From contig JADJQU010000003.1 in assembly GCA_016712565.1 (NCBI GenBank), positions 496,001-560,000 on the forward strand: 64,000 nucleotides of DNA. The letters run 5' to 3'. The notes below the pieces were generated by a model. That model searched no databases. It was not told the origin of the DNA and saw only the letters and a program-made list of their open reading frames with translations. Numbering within the stretch: position 1 is the first letter of the stretch; the number at the start of each line of letters is the position of its first letter. This stretch comes from Planctomycetota bacterium (GTDB lineage Bacteria; Planctomycetota; UBA1135; GCA-002686595). This document shows positions 43,895 to 53,195 of this stretch, one piece after another. A program made the position numbers and the translations under genes.

Positions 43895-45627
43895 ACTCGC
43901 GCGCGCAAGTCCGCTCGACGGCCCCCGACGCATCCGCGGCAGGAAGCGAGCCGCGCGCCACCGTTCCGGATGCCTCGGATCGCTCGTGCGCCTGGGCCGT
44001 GTTCTGGCTCCTGCTCGCGATCTACACGCTGACCTTCAGCGGCCTGCCGGACAATCCCGACGCCGAGGTGGAGTTCCAGTCCACCCGCAGTCTCGCGCGC
44101 CAGGGAACCCTGGCCCTGGGCGGGACTCCCGAGGCCGGCGCCCTCGTCGGCGCGGGCTTCGGCGTGGCGCCCGGCGGCCCCGGCCGCGAGGGCCAGTGGT
44201 TCGGGTGGTTCGGCGTGGGCCAGGCCGCCGCCGGCGTGCCCTTCTACTGGGCGGGTTCCCTGTTCGAATCCCTGTTCCCCGGAGTCGAAGCGCGACACCG
44301 CGCGACCACCGCCTACGGAGTGCCGCGCAGCGAATACTGGCAGCACCTGTTCGTCGGCTGGCGCAATCCACTGCTGGCCGCCGCCACCGCGGCGCTCCTG
44401 GCCTTGGCCGCCCGCAGGCTGGGAGCGTCGCGGGTCGGTGCTCCCCTGGCGGCGCTGGCCTACGGTCTCTTGACGTTCGCCTGGCCCCAGGCGCGCTCCT
44501 GTCTGTCCGATGTGCAGGCGACCTTCTGCATCAGCGCGGCCTTCCTGGGCTGGCTTGCGTTCCGCGGCGAGCGCCGGGGGGCTTGGCCCACGATTCTCTG
44601 GGCCTCCGCGGCCCTGGCTCTGGCCGCGCTCACCCGCGTGGCCGTGCTGCCCGCTGCCTGCGTGCTCGCCGCGGCCTGGGGCATCGAACTCCTGCGGGCC
44701 CGCGTGGGCCCCGTGGGATGGCTGTGCTTCACGCTGCCCCTGGCGGCGGGCGCGGCCCTGTTCCTCGCGGCCAATTTCCTGCGCTTCGGCTCGCTCACCA
44801 GCACGGGCTACGGCGCCGGAATGGAGCTCGACACCTTCTTCGCCTATCCGCCGCACCTGGGTCTCGCGGGGCTGTTCCTTGCTCCGGGCAAGGGCCTGGT
44901 GTGGATGGCGCCGCTCCTGTGTCTTGCGCCGTGGGGCCTCGCGCGGGCCTGGCGCCGGGGTGACTCGGCCTGGGTGGGGCTCGCGCTCCTCTTCGCCGCC
45001 GCGGTGCTGCTTCCCGTGGCCGCCACGGGCACGTGGCACGGCGCCTGGACCTACGGTCCGCGCTACGCGTTGCCGATCTTCCCCGTGCTTTGGCCCGCCG
45101 TGGCCCTGGCGCTGGATCGACTGGGGGAAGCGCCACGCCCGGGGCTCGCCGCGCGCCTCTGCGCTCCGCTCTTGGCCGCGCTGGGCCTCGCCACGTCGCT
45201 CCCCGGCGTGCTGGTCGACCACATGACGCACCAGGACCTGGCCATGCAGGCGGCCGCGAGCGCCTGGCCCGAGCCGGGCGGCCGCAACGAACGGGAACGG
45301 GACGACGGGCGCTTCATGGCGCTGCAGTGGGACTGGCGTTTCGCGGCTCCCTGGGCCCATTGGCGCATCGCCCTGGGGCGCGCCCAGGGCGCCGGCGACG
45401 TGTATTCGGCCGAGGCGCTGTTCCAGGTGGCCCAGGATCGGCCCCTGGAGCCCCGCCACGATCGCGAACGCGGATGGCGTCACCTGGCCTGGGTCGATCT
45501 GCGCCAGCGGCTCCAGGGCCCTCTCTGGCCGGGGCCTTTCCTGGCCGGCCTGTTTCTGGGACTGGCCGCCTGGAGCGCCCGGAGGCGCCGGCGGCTGCTC
45601 CCGGCTCCCGCGGGCGGCCCGGGCTGA
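43891..45627 (+). CDS. Polytopic membrane protein, candidate GT-C/ArnT-like glycosyltransferase
   Basis: 578-residue membrane protein starting at ATG 43891 inside the previous stop. After the first helix the loop has NPDAEVEFQSTRSLARQGTLAL, which resembles the acidic-residue loop and following helix of PMT/ArnT-type GT-C enzymes. About eleven helices follow, and a periplasmic loop carries YGPRYALPIFP. A charged tail follows the last helix. It is coupled to the gene at 41840, and both probably act on lipid-linked sugars. Family assignment is by layout and one motif only. Confidence 0.6.
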   Translation: MNSRAQVRSTAPDASAAGSEPRATVPDASDRSCAWAVFWLLLAIYTLTFSGLPDNPDAEVEFQSTRSLARQGTLALGGTPEAGALVGAGFGVAPGGPGREGQWFGWFGVGQAAAGVPFYWAGSLFESLFPGVEARHRATTAYGVPRSEYWQHLFVGWRNPLLAAATAALLALAARRLGASRVGAPLAALAYGLLTFAWPQARSCLSDVQATFCISAAFLGWLAFRGERRGAWPTILWASAALALAALTRVAVLPAACVLAAAWGIELLRARVGPVGWLCFTLPLAAGAALFLAANFLRFGSLTSTGYGAGMELDTFFAYPPHLGLAGLFLAPGKGLVWMAPLLCLAPWGLARAWRRGDSAWVGLALLFAAAVLLPVAATGTWHGAWTYGPRYALPIFPVLWPAVALALDRLGEAPRPGLAARLCAPLLAALGLATSLPGVLVDHMTHQDLAMQAAASAWPEPGGRNERERDDGRFMALQWDWRFAAPWAHWRIALGRAQGAGDVYSAEALFQVAQDRPLEPRHDRERGWRHLAWVDLRQRLQGPLWPGPFLAGLFLGLAAWSARRRRRLLPAPAGGPG

Positions 45628-45644
45628 TCCCCCTCCTCAAGGGA

Positions 45645-46436
45645 ATGCCGTCCGGTCCCGATAGGCGTCCCGTGGCACTCACGGGGCGCATTCTGGCGGG
45701 CGCGCTCGCCGCGGCGGGTTTGTTCCTGGTCGCCGCCGGCAGCGCGTTTCCGTCCTCGGGCGGCGTGCGCGAGCATCGCCTGGAGTGCTTCGAGCTGCGC
45801 GGCGAGCCGGGCGGGCCGCCCCTGGGCTTCGCCAGCCTGCACCGCAGCGACGAACCGGGCGCCACCCAACTCGAATGGCAGATCCTCTTCCACGACTCCG
45901 AGGGCGAGGGGGACATCCAGGTTTGGCACGTGGAGACCCACGACGGCCAGGGCCGTCGCTGGGTGTGGCGCGAGCGTGCCGCGGAAGACGCCCGCAGCCT
46001 GGTGGTCGAGAGTTCCGACGACTGCCTGGAGCTCGTGGAATGGGGCCAGCGCACTGCCCTGCGCCAGCAGCTCAGCGTGCCCGCGAACTCGTTCTTTCCC
46101 CTGGAACTGTGCGAGAGGCTGCGGGAGGGGGAGCCGCCCGCGGCCGACGTGGCCCTTCTGGATCCGCTGTCGAATTCGATCGAGCAATTGCGCCTCGTGA
46201 CTCTGCCCGCGGAACACGCCCCGGGTGCTCCGGAAAGCGAACTGCGGCGCTACGAGCTCCTGCGCGCCGACGGTTCCCTGTTCGCCGCCTGGACCTTCCT
46301 CGGCAAGGAACTGGTGGGCTTCCAATGGCAACGCGACGGGCTCGTGGCCGTGCGGGTGGAGGCCGAGCGCGTGGTGCGCCGGACCATCGCCACCGGCTTC
46401 TCGCGCCCCTCCCCCGAGCCGGCCCAGGGCCGCTGA
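45645..46436 (+). CDS. Exported protein of unknown function
   Basis: 263-residue protein from ATG 45645, 17 bases after the previous gene (GTG 45672 is an alternative). It has an N-terminal signal sequence (about 10-35, LAGALAAAGLFLVAAGSAFP). The mature part is rich in beta strands with alternating Leu/Val (HRLECFELRGEP, GATQLEWQILFHD, LVGFQWQRDGLVAVRVEAERVV), with two cysteines. The pattern recalls lipid- or polysaccharide-handling periplasmic proteins, but I recognise no family. Probably the last gene of the membrane cluster. Confidence 0.6.
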   Translation: MPSGPDRRPVALTGRILAGALAAAGLFLVAAGSAFPSSGGVREHRLECFELRGEPGGPPLGFASLHRSDEPGATQLEWQILFHDSEGEGDIQVWHVETHDGQGRRWVWRERAAEDARSLVVESSDDCLELVEWGQRTALRQQLSVPANSFFPLELCERLREGEPPAADVALLDPLSNSIEQLRLVTLPAEHAPGAPESELRRYELLRADGSLFAAWTFLGKELVGFQWQRDGLVAVRVEAERVVRRTIATGFSRPSPEPAQGR

Positions 46437-46833
46437 GCACGGCCCCGCGGGCGGGTCACCGGTGCGCGAGGGCCCACGAGGTCGCGGCAGGGACCTGCTC
46501 CAGGGGACGACGGGTCCGCGCGCAGGCCCTGCGCCCGGCCGCTCAGGGCTGGGTCGCAGCAGCGGCCGCCGCGATTCCTCGCGAATCCGTTACACCGTCG
46601 GCACCGCGGCATCACCCGCGGCGCGGGGGGCCGTGGGGAGTGCCGGTTCCGCGGGTGCTCGCCGCGGGCACCGCTCCGATGTGAGGTCGTCGTAAAAGCG
46701 CCCCGGGCGGACCGCGACTCGGCCTAGGGACTGCGGTCCGCCCCGCGGAGCCTGTATCCTGGGCGGCCCGCCGAATCCGGGCCGGGGGCGGTGCCCCCGC
46801 GCCGCAGGCGGAGATTTTCGGACTTTGCAAAGC
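46437..46833 (+). other. 0.4-kb spacer before the exporter operon
   Basis: No gene is seen. It contains the inverted repeat at 46705-46743, 91 bases before the TolC-like start. The final 30 bases (GGAGATTTTCGGACTTTGC) are locally AT-rich and contain the likely ribosome-binding site. Confidence 0.45.
46705..46743. promoter_or_regulatory. 11-bp inverted repeat upstream of the exporter operon
   Basis: GGGCGGACCGC and GCGGTCCGCCC are perfect inverted repeats around a 17-base spacer that itself contains the palindrome CCTAGG. There is no T-run. It could be an operator for a dimeric regulator or a terminator for the preceding gene. Confidence 0.45.
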
Positions 46834-48585
46834 ATGCACATCGCGCTTCGTCCCAAGCGCGTGCCCCAAGGGCGCGCCGTCTTCGCGCTGGGCGTGCTGC
46901 TCCTGGCCGCCGGCTCCTGCCGGAGCCCCGCGGAGCAGCGCGCGGCCGCCGACCGGGAGGTCTATGCCCTGATCGAGAGACGCCGGGCGGAACTGGGCAA
47001 CCGCGAAAAGTCCTTCACCATCGAGCCGAACCCGGAGAGCCTGCGCAGGCGCCTGGAGCGCGGGGAGGTCGCGGAGCTCGCGCCCCTGTCCCTGGTCCAG
47101 TGCCTGGACATTGCCGCCGAGAACAGCCGGGACTTCCAAACCCAGCGCGAGAGCCTGTACCTGTCCGCCCTGGACCTGACCCTGGAGCGCTACCGCTTCC
47201 GCGTCCAGGAGACCGGTTCCCTGGGGGCGCTGCTCACGGGCGACGGCGAGGGCGCCACCGACGCCTCCTTCGACGGCGGCCTGGGCTTTTCCAAGCTGCT
47301 CGGCACGGGCATGGCCATCGTGGGCAACATCGGCCTGTCCATGGCCCGGGACCTGACCCGGGCCGACGCCTTCGACCTGGTCTCCAACGCCAGCCTGGGC
47401 ATCACCCAGCCGCTCTTGGCCGGCGCGAACCCGCGCATCGTGCGCGAGCCCCTGACCCAGGCCGAGCGCAACGTCGTGTATGCGGCGCGCAGCTACGAGC
47501 GCTTCCGCCGCACCTACGCCGTGGACGTGGCGTCGCGGGTCTACCGCATCCTCCAGCAGGCGGACACGGTCGTCAACGAAGAGAACAACTACAACAACCT
47601 GCAGGTGCTGCGCCAGCGCAACGAAGCCCTGGCGGAATCGGGCCGCCTGTCGGCCATCGAAGTGGACCAGGCACGCCAGGACGAGCTGCGTTCGCGCAAT
47701 CGCCTGGTGCAGGAGCGCCAGCGCTACGAGTCCCTGATCGACGACTTCAAGACCTTCCTGGGACTGCCGGTGCCGATCCCGCTCTCGGTGGATCCGGAGG
47801 AGCTCGCGCGCCTTTCCGCCGAGGAGCCCGAGAGCTTCGATCTGGAGGCCCTGCGTCTGGACGAGCTGGCCCTGGGCCTGCGGCTCGACCACCAGACCGT
47901 GCTGGACCGCGCCGACGACAGCGCCCGCGCCGTCGAAGTGGCGGCGGACGCGCTGCGCTCGCGGCTCACGGTCTCGGCCGACGCCTCGATGGTGAGCCAG
48001 GAGGGCAAGCCCCTCGAATTCCGCAACAAGGACGTCGACTGGCAACTGGGCCTCGATCTCGACCTGGCCCTGGACCGCTTTCCGGAGCGCAACCGCTATC
48101 GCGAGGCCCTGATCCGCCAGGAGAGTTCGCGGCGCGAAGTCGAGGAATCCGGCGACACGATCCGCGTGGCGGTGCGCGACGACCTGCGCGACACCGCGGC
48201 CACGCTGGAGGGCTATCGGATCCAGCGCCTCGCGGTCGAGCTCGCCGAGCGCCGCATCGAGGGCGCCAACCTGAACCTGGAAGCCGGCCGCGCCACGACC
48301 CGCGACCTGCTCGAGGCCCAGGAGGCGCTGCTGGAGGCCCGCAATGCCGCCACGGCGGCCCTGATCAACTACCAACTCGCGCGCCTGGCCCTGTTCCGCG
48401 ACCTCGAGCTGCTGCGCGTGGACGAGCGCGGCATTGCCTTCGAGCGCGAGCTCTTGACCAGCGCGGCCTCGGGTGGCGGCGCGCCGCCGGGGGCCCTTCC
48501 CGCGGAACCCTCCGCCGGACAGGATCGCGGCGGCGGTGACGGACTGCCTGGGGCGAGCACGGAACTCTCGGAGCAACGGCCATGA
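46834..48585 (+). CDS. TolC-family outer-membrane efflux lipoprotein
   Basis: 583-residue TolC-like channel from ATG 46834 (the TTG at 46825 is less likely). The signal ends in the lipobox AAGSC (Cys29), so it is an OprM-type lipidated channel. Two long coiled-coil hairpin regions are visible (about 215-310 and 430-540), with internal-repeat signatures such as YNNLQVLRQRNEALAESGRLSAIEVDQAR and ANLNLEAGRATTRDLLEAQEALLEARNA. A Gly/Pro/Ser tail ends the protein. The ATGA overlap with the adaptor gene makes a four-gene exporter operon. Confidence 0.88.
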   Translation: MHIALRPKRVPQGRAVFALGVLLLAAGSCRSPAEQRAAADREVYALIERRRAELGNREKSFTIEPNPESLRRRLERGEVAELAPLSLVQCLDIAAENSRDFQTQRESLYLSALDLTLERYRFRVQETGSLGALLTGDGEGATDASFDGGLGFSKLLGTGMAIVGNIGLSMARDLTRADAFDLVSNASLGITQPLLAGANPRIVREPLTQAERNVVYAARSYERFRRTYAVDVASRVYRILQQADTVVNEENNYNNLQVLRQRNEALAESGRLSAIEVDQARQDELRSRNRLVQERQRYESLIDDFKTFLGLPVPIPLSVDPEELARLSAEEPESFDLEALRLDELALGLRLDHQTVLDRADDSARAVEVAADALRSRLTVSADASMVSQEGKPLEFRNKDVDWQLGLDLDLALDRFPERNRYREALIRQESSRREVEESGDTIRVAVRDDLRDTAATLEGYRIQRLAVELAERRIEGANLNLEAGRATTRDLLEAQEALLEARNAATAALINYQLARLALFRDLELLRVDERGIAFERELLTSAASGGGAPPGALPAEPSAGQDRGGGDGLPGASTELSEQRP

Positions 48586-50516
48586 GCGAAATGAAGCGCA
48601 CTTCCCTCCGTCCCCTGGTTCGCGCCGCCTGTGCCGCGGGCGTGCTCGGCTGCCTCCCGGCCTGCGGCCTGGGAAGCTGGTTCTCCGACGAGACCTCGGA
48701 AGCCGTGTCCGGCGCCGAGGTGCGCCGCGGGCCCCTGGCGATCCGCGTGGTGGAACGCGGCAGCCTGAAGGCCGCCGATTTCGTCAGCATCCGGAACGAG
48801 CTGGAGGGCAGCTCCACGATCCTCTCGCTGGTCAAGGAGGGCGTCCAGGTCAAGGAGGGCGACCTGCTGTGCGAACTCGACGCCACGAATCAGATCGAGA
48901 AGCGCGTGCAGCAGGAAATCGCCGTGCGCAACGCGGACGCCGCCTACGTCAAGGCGACGCAGAATTTCGCCATCCAGCAGAGCCAGAACGAGTCCGACAT
49001 CGCCCAGGCGCGCCAGAAGCTGGCCTTCGCCGAGCAGGACCGCCGCAAGTACCTGGAGGGCGACAAGAAGCTGGCGCTCTCCAAGGCCGAGCAGACCATC
49101 ACGCTGCAGCAGGAGGAGTTCAAGCGCGCGGAGAACAAGCTGGAGTGGTCCACCAAGCTGGCGGACAAGGGCTTCCTCACGGCCACGGAGCTGGAGGCCG
49201 ACCGGCTGGCGCGGACGCGCGCCCAGGTGCTGCTCGACCAGGCGACCAAGGAGCGCGACCTCCTGGTCGAATTCCAGGTCCAGCGCGACACGGACAAGCT
49301 CGACGCCGACCTGGCCGAGGCGAGCCGCGAGCTCGACCGCGTGATGCTGCAGGCCAAGGCGCGCCTGGTGGACTTCGAGTCGGACATGAAGACCAACGAG
49401 GCCAAACTCAAGATCGAGAGGGAGAAGCTCGCCAAGCTCGACAACCAGATCGCCAAGGCCAAGATCTACGCGCCCAAGGCGGGCATGGTCGTCTACGCCA
49501 AGCAGGAGGAGGGCGGCCGGGGCATGGGCCAACAGCAGCCCATCCAGGAAGGCACGACCGTGCGCGAGCGCCAGGAGCTGATCACGATCCCGACCGCGGG
49601 CGGGATGCTCGCCACGGTCAGCCTGCACGAGTCCGTGCTGAAGCAGGTGCGCCCAGGCCTCACCTGCGACGTGCGCGTGGACGCGGTGCCCGGACACGTG
49701 TTCCACGGCGCGGTGACCAGCGTCGCGGTGCTGCCGGACCAGAACTCCTGGTTCGCCAACCCGAACACACGGCTCTACACGACCATGGTGCAGATCTTCG
49801 ACGGCGTCGAGGAGATGCGGCCGGGCATGTCCTGCGCGGTGGAGATCCGCGTCGACGACATCGCCGATGCGATCTACGTTCCCGCGCAATCGATCTTCCG
49901 ACACCTCGGCAAGAACGTGGCCTTCGTGGACCACGGTGGTGAGAAGTACGAGCCGGTCGAGGTGGAAACCGGCCGCTTCAACGACACCCACGTCCAGGTG
50001 CTCAAGGGCCTGAGCGAAGGCACCACCGTCCTGCTCTCGCCGCCCTCCACCTTCCAACTGCAGGCCGGGGCCAAGGAAGGCGACCGCGCCGGGGAGAACG
50101 GCGTGCGAGAAGGGGCCGGCCCCCCCGGGGCGCCGAATGGCGGGCCCACCGCGGCCGGTTTCGGTGCTGCCGCCGGTCCCGGCGCCGATCCCTCCGCGGG
50201 CACTGCCGGCCCCCAGGGCGCGGGATCTCCCCCAGAGGGCGCCGGGGGCGAGGCTCCTCCCGGTGGCGGCCGGGCGCGCGGTCAGCGCGGCGGCGGCGAG
50301 GGCGGCGGCAACTGGACACCGGGATCCGGCCGGGGCCCGCGGGGCTCGGGCCGCGGACGCCCGCCCCAAGGTGAAACGCCGGCCACCGGCGATCCCGCCG
50401 GGGGAACGCCGGCCGGCGAGGGGCCCAAGGGAACGGACGAGCCCAAGACCGGCGGCGAATCCACCCGGGCCGGCGATGCGTCCGGGAATTCCGCCAAGGC
50501 CGGCGAGAAGCAGTGA
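48582..50516 (+). CDS. Periplasmic adaptor (MacA/HlyD-like) with a long Gly/Pro/Arg-rich tail
   Basis: 644-residue membrane-fusion lipoprotein (lipobox LPAC, Cys28). The biotinyl-lipoyl halves flank a long coiled-coil hairpin (about 105-300, dense in Glu/Lys/Gln heptads). Beta-barrel and membrane-proximal parts follow (LITIPTAGGMLATVSLHES, RPGLTCDVRVDAVPG, YVPAQSIFRH). An unusual low-complexity tail of about 140 residues follows, rich in Gly, Pro and Arg with RGG-like repeats. It is flanked by 4-base overlaps (ATGA before, GTGA after). It should bridge the MacB-type transporter to the TolC-like channel. Confidence 0.88.
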   Translation: MSEMKRTSLRPLVRAACAAGVLGCLPACGLGSWFSDETSEAVSGAEVRRGPLAIRVVERGSLKAADFVSIRNELEGSSTILSLVKEGVQVKEGDLLCELDATNQIEKRVQQEIAVRNADAAYVKATQNFAIQQSQNESDIAQARQKLAFAEQDRRKYLEGDKKLALSKAEQTITLQQEEFKRAENKLEWSTKLADKGFLTATELEADRLARTRAQVLLDQATKERDLLVEFQVQRDTDKLDADLAEASRELDRVMLQAKARLVDFESDMKTNEAKLKIEREKLAKLDNQIAKAKIYAPKAGMVVYAKQEEGGRGMGQQQPIQEGTTVRERQELITIPTAGGMLATVSLHESVLKQVRPGLTCDVRVDAVPGHVFHGAVTSVAVLPDQNSWFANPNTRLYTTMVQIFDGVEEMRPGMSCAVEIRVDDIADAIYVPAQSIFRHLGKNVAFVDHGGEKYEPVEVETGRFNDTHVQVLKGLSEGTTVLLSPPSTFQLQAGAKEGDRAGENGVREGAGPPGAPNGGPTAAGFGAAAGPGADPSAGTAGPQGAGSPPEGAGGEAPPGGGRARGQRGGGEGGGNWTPGSGRGPRGSGRGRPPQGETPATGDPAGGTPAGEGPKGTDEPKTGGESTRAGDASGNSAKAGEKQ

Positions 50517-51283
50517 GCAGCCGGCCCCTCGTGCACACCGCCGCCGAACCGGTGGCGGATCTGGAGCATGTCTCCCGTGTCTACCGCATGGGCCAGACCG
50601 ACGTGCGCGCCCTGGACGATTTCTCCTTCACCTTCCGGCAGGGGGAGTACTGGGCGGTCATGGGCAGTTCCGGATCGGGCAAGTCCACGCTGCTCAACAT
50701 CCTGGGCTGCCTCGACCGGCCGAACAGCGGCACCTATCGCGTGCGCGGCGAGGACACCCAGGGGCTCAGCGACGACGACCTCTCGGAGTTGCGCAGCCGC
50801 CATTTGGGCTTCGTCTTCCAGAACTACAACTTGCTGCCGCAGCTCAATGTGCTGGAGAACATCCTGGTGCCGATCTTCTACCAGGACGTGCCTCCGCCGG
50901 GCATCGAGGAGCGCGCCAAGGAGCTGGCGCGCCGCGTGGGGCTGGGAACGCGCCTCGAGCACCGGCCCACGGAGCTCTCCGGCGGACAGCAGCAGCGCGT
51001 CGCCATCGCCCGGGCCCTGATCAACGATCCGGCGCTGATTCTGGCCGACGAGGCCACCGGCAACCTCGACAGCACCACGGCCCAGGAGATCCTGGCGCTG
51101 CTCGACGAGTTGCACGCCGAGGGCAAGACCATCGTGCTCGTGACCCACGAACCCGAAGTGGGCAAGCGGGCCCAGCACCTGTTGCGCCTGAAGGACGGAC
51201 GCATCGAGGAGGTGCGCCACAATCGCGCGCCGTCCGGCGGCCCCTCGTCCTCGAACACCGCTGGGACCGGGGGGGCCGGCTGA
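50513..51283 (+). CDS. ABC transporter ATP-binding subunit, MacB/LolD type
   Basis: 256-residue ATPase from GTG 50513, overlapping the adaptor stop (GTGA). The nucleotide-binding domain is complete: Walker A GSSGSGKST at about 50, Q-loop VFQNYNLLPQL, signature LSGGQQQR, Walker B LILADEATGNLD and switch VTHE. The family is the MacB/LolD/FtsE group that drives mechanotransmission exporters. The permease is a separate gene here, unlike fused MacB. Its stop TGA shares bases with the permease start (TGATG). Confidence 0.93.
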   Translation: MSSRPLVHTAAEPVADLEHVSRVYRMGQTDVRALDDFSFTFRQGEYWAVMGSSGSGKSTLLNILGCLDRPNSGTYRVRGEDTQGLSDDDLSELRSRHLGFVFQNYNLLPQLNVLENILVPIFYQDVPPPGIEERAKELARRVGLGTRLEHRPTELSGGQQQRVAIARALINDPALILADEATGNLDSTTAQEILALLDELHAEGKTIVLVTHEPEVGKRAQHLLRLKDGRIEEVRHNRAPSGGPSSSNTAGTGGAG

Positions 51284-52554
51284 TGCGCGGAACCCTGATG
51301 CGCACGGTGCGCCTGGGCGTGGGCAGCCTGATGCTGCACAAGCTGCGCAGCATGCTGACGACGCTCGGTGTGCTGTTCGGCGTGAGCAGCGTGATCGCCA
51401 TGCTGGCCATCGGCGAAGGCGCCTCGAAGAAGGCCCAGGACCAGATCCGGGCCCTCGGCAGCCAGAACGTGATCCTGCGCAGCATCAAGCCGCGGGAGGA
51501 CTTCGCCACCGGCGGCCAGGCCACGCGCGTGGTGAGCTACGGTCTCCTGAACGACGACCTGGCCCGCGTGGAAAAGACCTTTCCCGGCGTGCGCCGCGTG
51601 GTGCCGGTGCGCGAGATCCCCCTGGAGGTGCGCAATCAGGACCGCGCGCTCAACCCGCGCGTCATGTCGACGCTGCCGATCTACCGCGACGTGACCGGCC
51701 GCGTGGTGAGCGAGGGACGCTTCCTTTCCGATTCCGACGAGCAGGCGGTGGCCAACGTGTGCGTGCTCTCCGACGAGGTGGCGCGCTACCTGTACCCGTT
51801 CCAGTCGCCGATCGGAGAGAAGGTCAAGATCGGCGCGGACTACTACGTGGTCGTGGGCACGACGCTCTCGCGCAAGCGCCTGGGCAGCGACCCGGCCATG
51901 GCCGGCGAGGTGTCCGCCGCCGAGGTCTTCATTCCCCTGGAGACCGGCCGCAAGTGGTACGGCGACCTGCAGGTGAAGATCCGCGCCGGCAGCCGCGAGA
52001 TGGAGGAGGTCCAGCTCCACGAGATCGTGATCGAAGTGGCCGCGGCCGAGAACGTGCCCATGGTGGCCGCCGCCGCGCGGGAGATGCTCTCCAGGAACCA
52101 CCGGCAGCGCGACTACGAGATCGTGGTGCCCCTGGAACTGCTCCTGCAGGCCGAGGAGACCAAGCGCACGTTCAACATCGTGCTGGGCTCGATCGCCTCG
52201 ATCAGTCTGCTCGTCGGCGGCATCGGCATCATGAACGTGATGCTCGCCACCGTGACCGAGCGCACGCGCGAGATCGGCATCCGCCGCGCGCTGGGCGCCA
52301 AGCGCCGCCACATCGTGACCCAGTTCCTGGTGGAGACCGTGGTGCTGTCGGTGGGTGGGGGAGTCTTGGGCGTGATCCTGGGCCTGGTGATTCCGCAGTA
52401 CGTGGAATACGCCTACGACATGCCGACGATCGTGACGCCGCTCAACCCGCTGATCGCCTTCGGCATCTCGGTGGGCATCGGCATCGTCTTCGGTCTCTAC
52501 CCCGCCTGGCGCGCGGCCAACATGGACCCCGTCGAGGCGCTGCGGCACGAGTAG
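51283..52554 (+). CDS. ABC transporter permease, MacB/FtsX type
   Basis: 423-residue permease. An N-terminal helix (SMLTTLGVLFGVSSVIAML) is followed by a large periplasmic MacB-PCD domain (about 55-285). Three C-terminal helices form the FtsX domain (LGSIASISLLVGGIGIMNVMLATVTERTREIGIRRALG, then VVLSVGGGVLG and LIAFGISVGIGIVFGLYPA). The sequence VTERTREIGIRRALGAKRR is the family hallmark. With the three upstream genes it forms a MacAB-TolC-type exporter for peptides, lipids or antibiotics. Confidence 0.93.
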   Translation: MRGTLMRTVRLGVGSLMLHKLRSMLTTLGVLFGVSSVIAMLAIGEGASKKAQDQIRALGSQNVILRSIKPREDFATGGQATRVVSYGLLNDDLARVEKTFPGVRRVVPVREIPLEVRNQDRALNPRVMSTLPIYRDVTGRVVSEGRFLSDSDEQAVANVCVLSDEVARYLYPFQSPIGEKVKIGADYYVVVGTTLSRKRLGSDPAMAGEVSAAEVFIPLETGRKWYGDLQVKIRAGSREMEEVQLHEIVIEVAAAENVPMVAAAAREMLSRNHRQRDYEIVVPLELLLQAEETKRTFNIVLGSIASISLLVGGIGIMNVMLATVTERTREIGIRRALGAKRRHIVTQFLVETVVLSVGGGVLGVILGLVIPQYVEYAYDMPTIVTPLNPLIAFGISVGIGIVFGLYPAWRAANMDPVEALRHE

Positions 52555-52701
52555 GCGCCCCCGCGGAGGCGTGTCACCCGCCCCACCGCAAGCCTGCCAG
52601 GGCGAGCGTCAGGTGGAGCCCGACCCAGGCGTGGACCGGCGTGATCTTCATGCGGATTCCTTCCGCCGGCCGGACCCCCAGGGGCCCTTCGCCCCGGGCC
52701 C

Positions 52702-53181
52702 TCACGAGAGCGGTGCCCTGAGCCCCAGCGCCTGTGCGAAGTGACCGGTGGAGGGCATCTCGACGTCGTCGAGGTCGGCGAGGGTGCGGGCCACGCGGCG
52801 CAGGGACTGGATTGCCCGCGCGGAGAGGCCGCGGGCCTGCGCGGCGCGCGTGAGCAGGGCGCGGGGTTCGCCCGCGAGCGGGGCGGCCCGGTCCAGGTCG
52901 GCTCCGGTGAGGTCGCGATTGGCGAGCGGAGGGGAGCGCGCGAGCATGCGCGTGCGCGCCCGAGCCACGCGCGCGCGCCATTCGCCGTGGGAGGGCTCCC
53001 GACTGGCCGCGCCGGCGGCGCACAGCTCGTCCACGCTGGGCACGTCCAGGCACACGGTCAGGTCGATGCGGTCGAGCAGGGGGCCGGAGATGCGCTGGCG
53101 ATAGCGCTGGACCGCCGTGGGCGGACAGTGGCAGGGGATGCGCGGGTGGCCGCGGTAGCCGCAGGGGCAGGGATGCGTTGC
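52702..53181 (-). pseudogene. comM: comM (YifB) 3' fragment, 5' two-thirds missing
   Basis: C-terminal third of a ComM/YifB-type Mg-chelatase-like AAA+ ATPase, which helps branch migration during natural transformation. Visible: HPCPCGYRGHPRIPCHC, then RYRQRISGPLLDRIDL, a C-terminal helical bundle with LSARAIQSLRRVARTLADLDD, and the stop at 52702. A full ComM is about 500 residues; only about 160 remain. Homology breaks at the HPC codons near 53181, where normal ComM has MNPCPCGY and the sequence instead runs into an XRE gene on the other strand. The 5' part is not elsewhere in the window, so the gene was cut by insertion or rearrangement here. Confidence 0.82.
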
Positions 53182-53195
53182 CAATCTGCCAGTCG
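53171..53195. repeat. Shared junction sequence, copy A
   Basis: A 25-base stretch beginning GGATGCGTTGCC and ending CTGCCAGTCG is identical to 59668-59692 and largely shared with 57044-57062. It forms the boundary between the comM fragment and XRE copy A. It also encodes the N-terminus (LPICQS) of the XRE proteins, so part of its conservation is coding. Confidence 0.75.
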
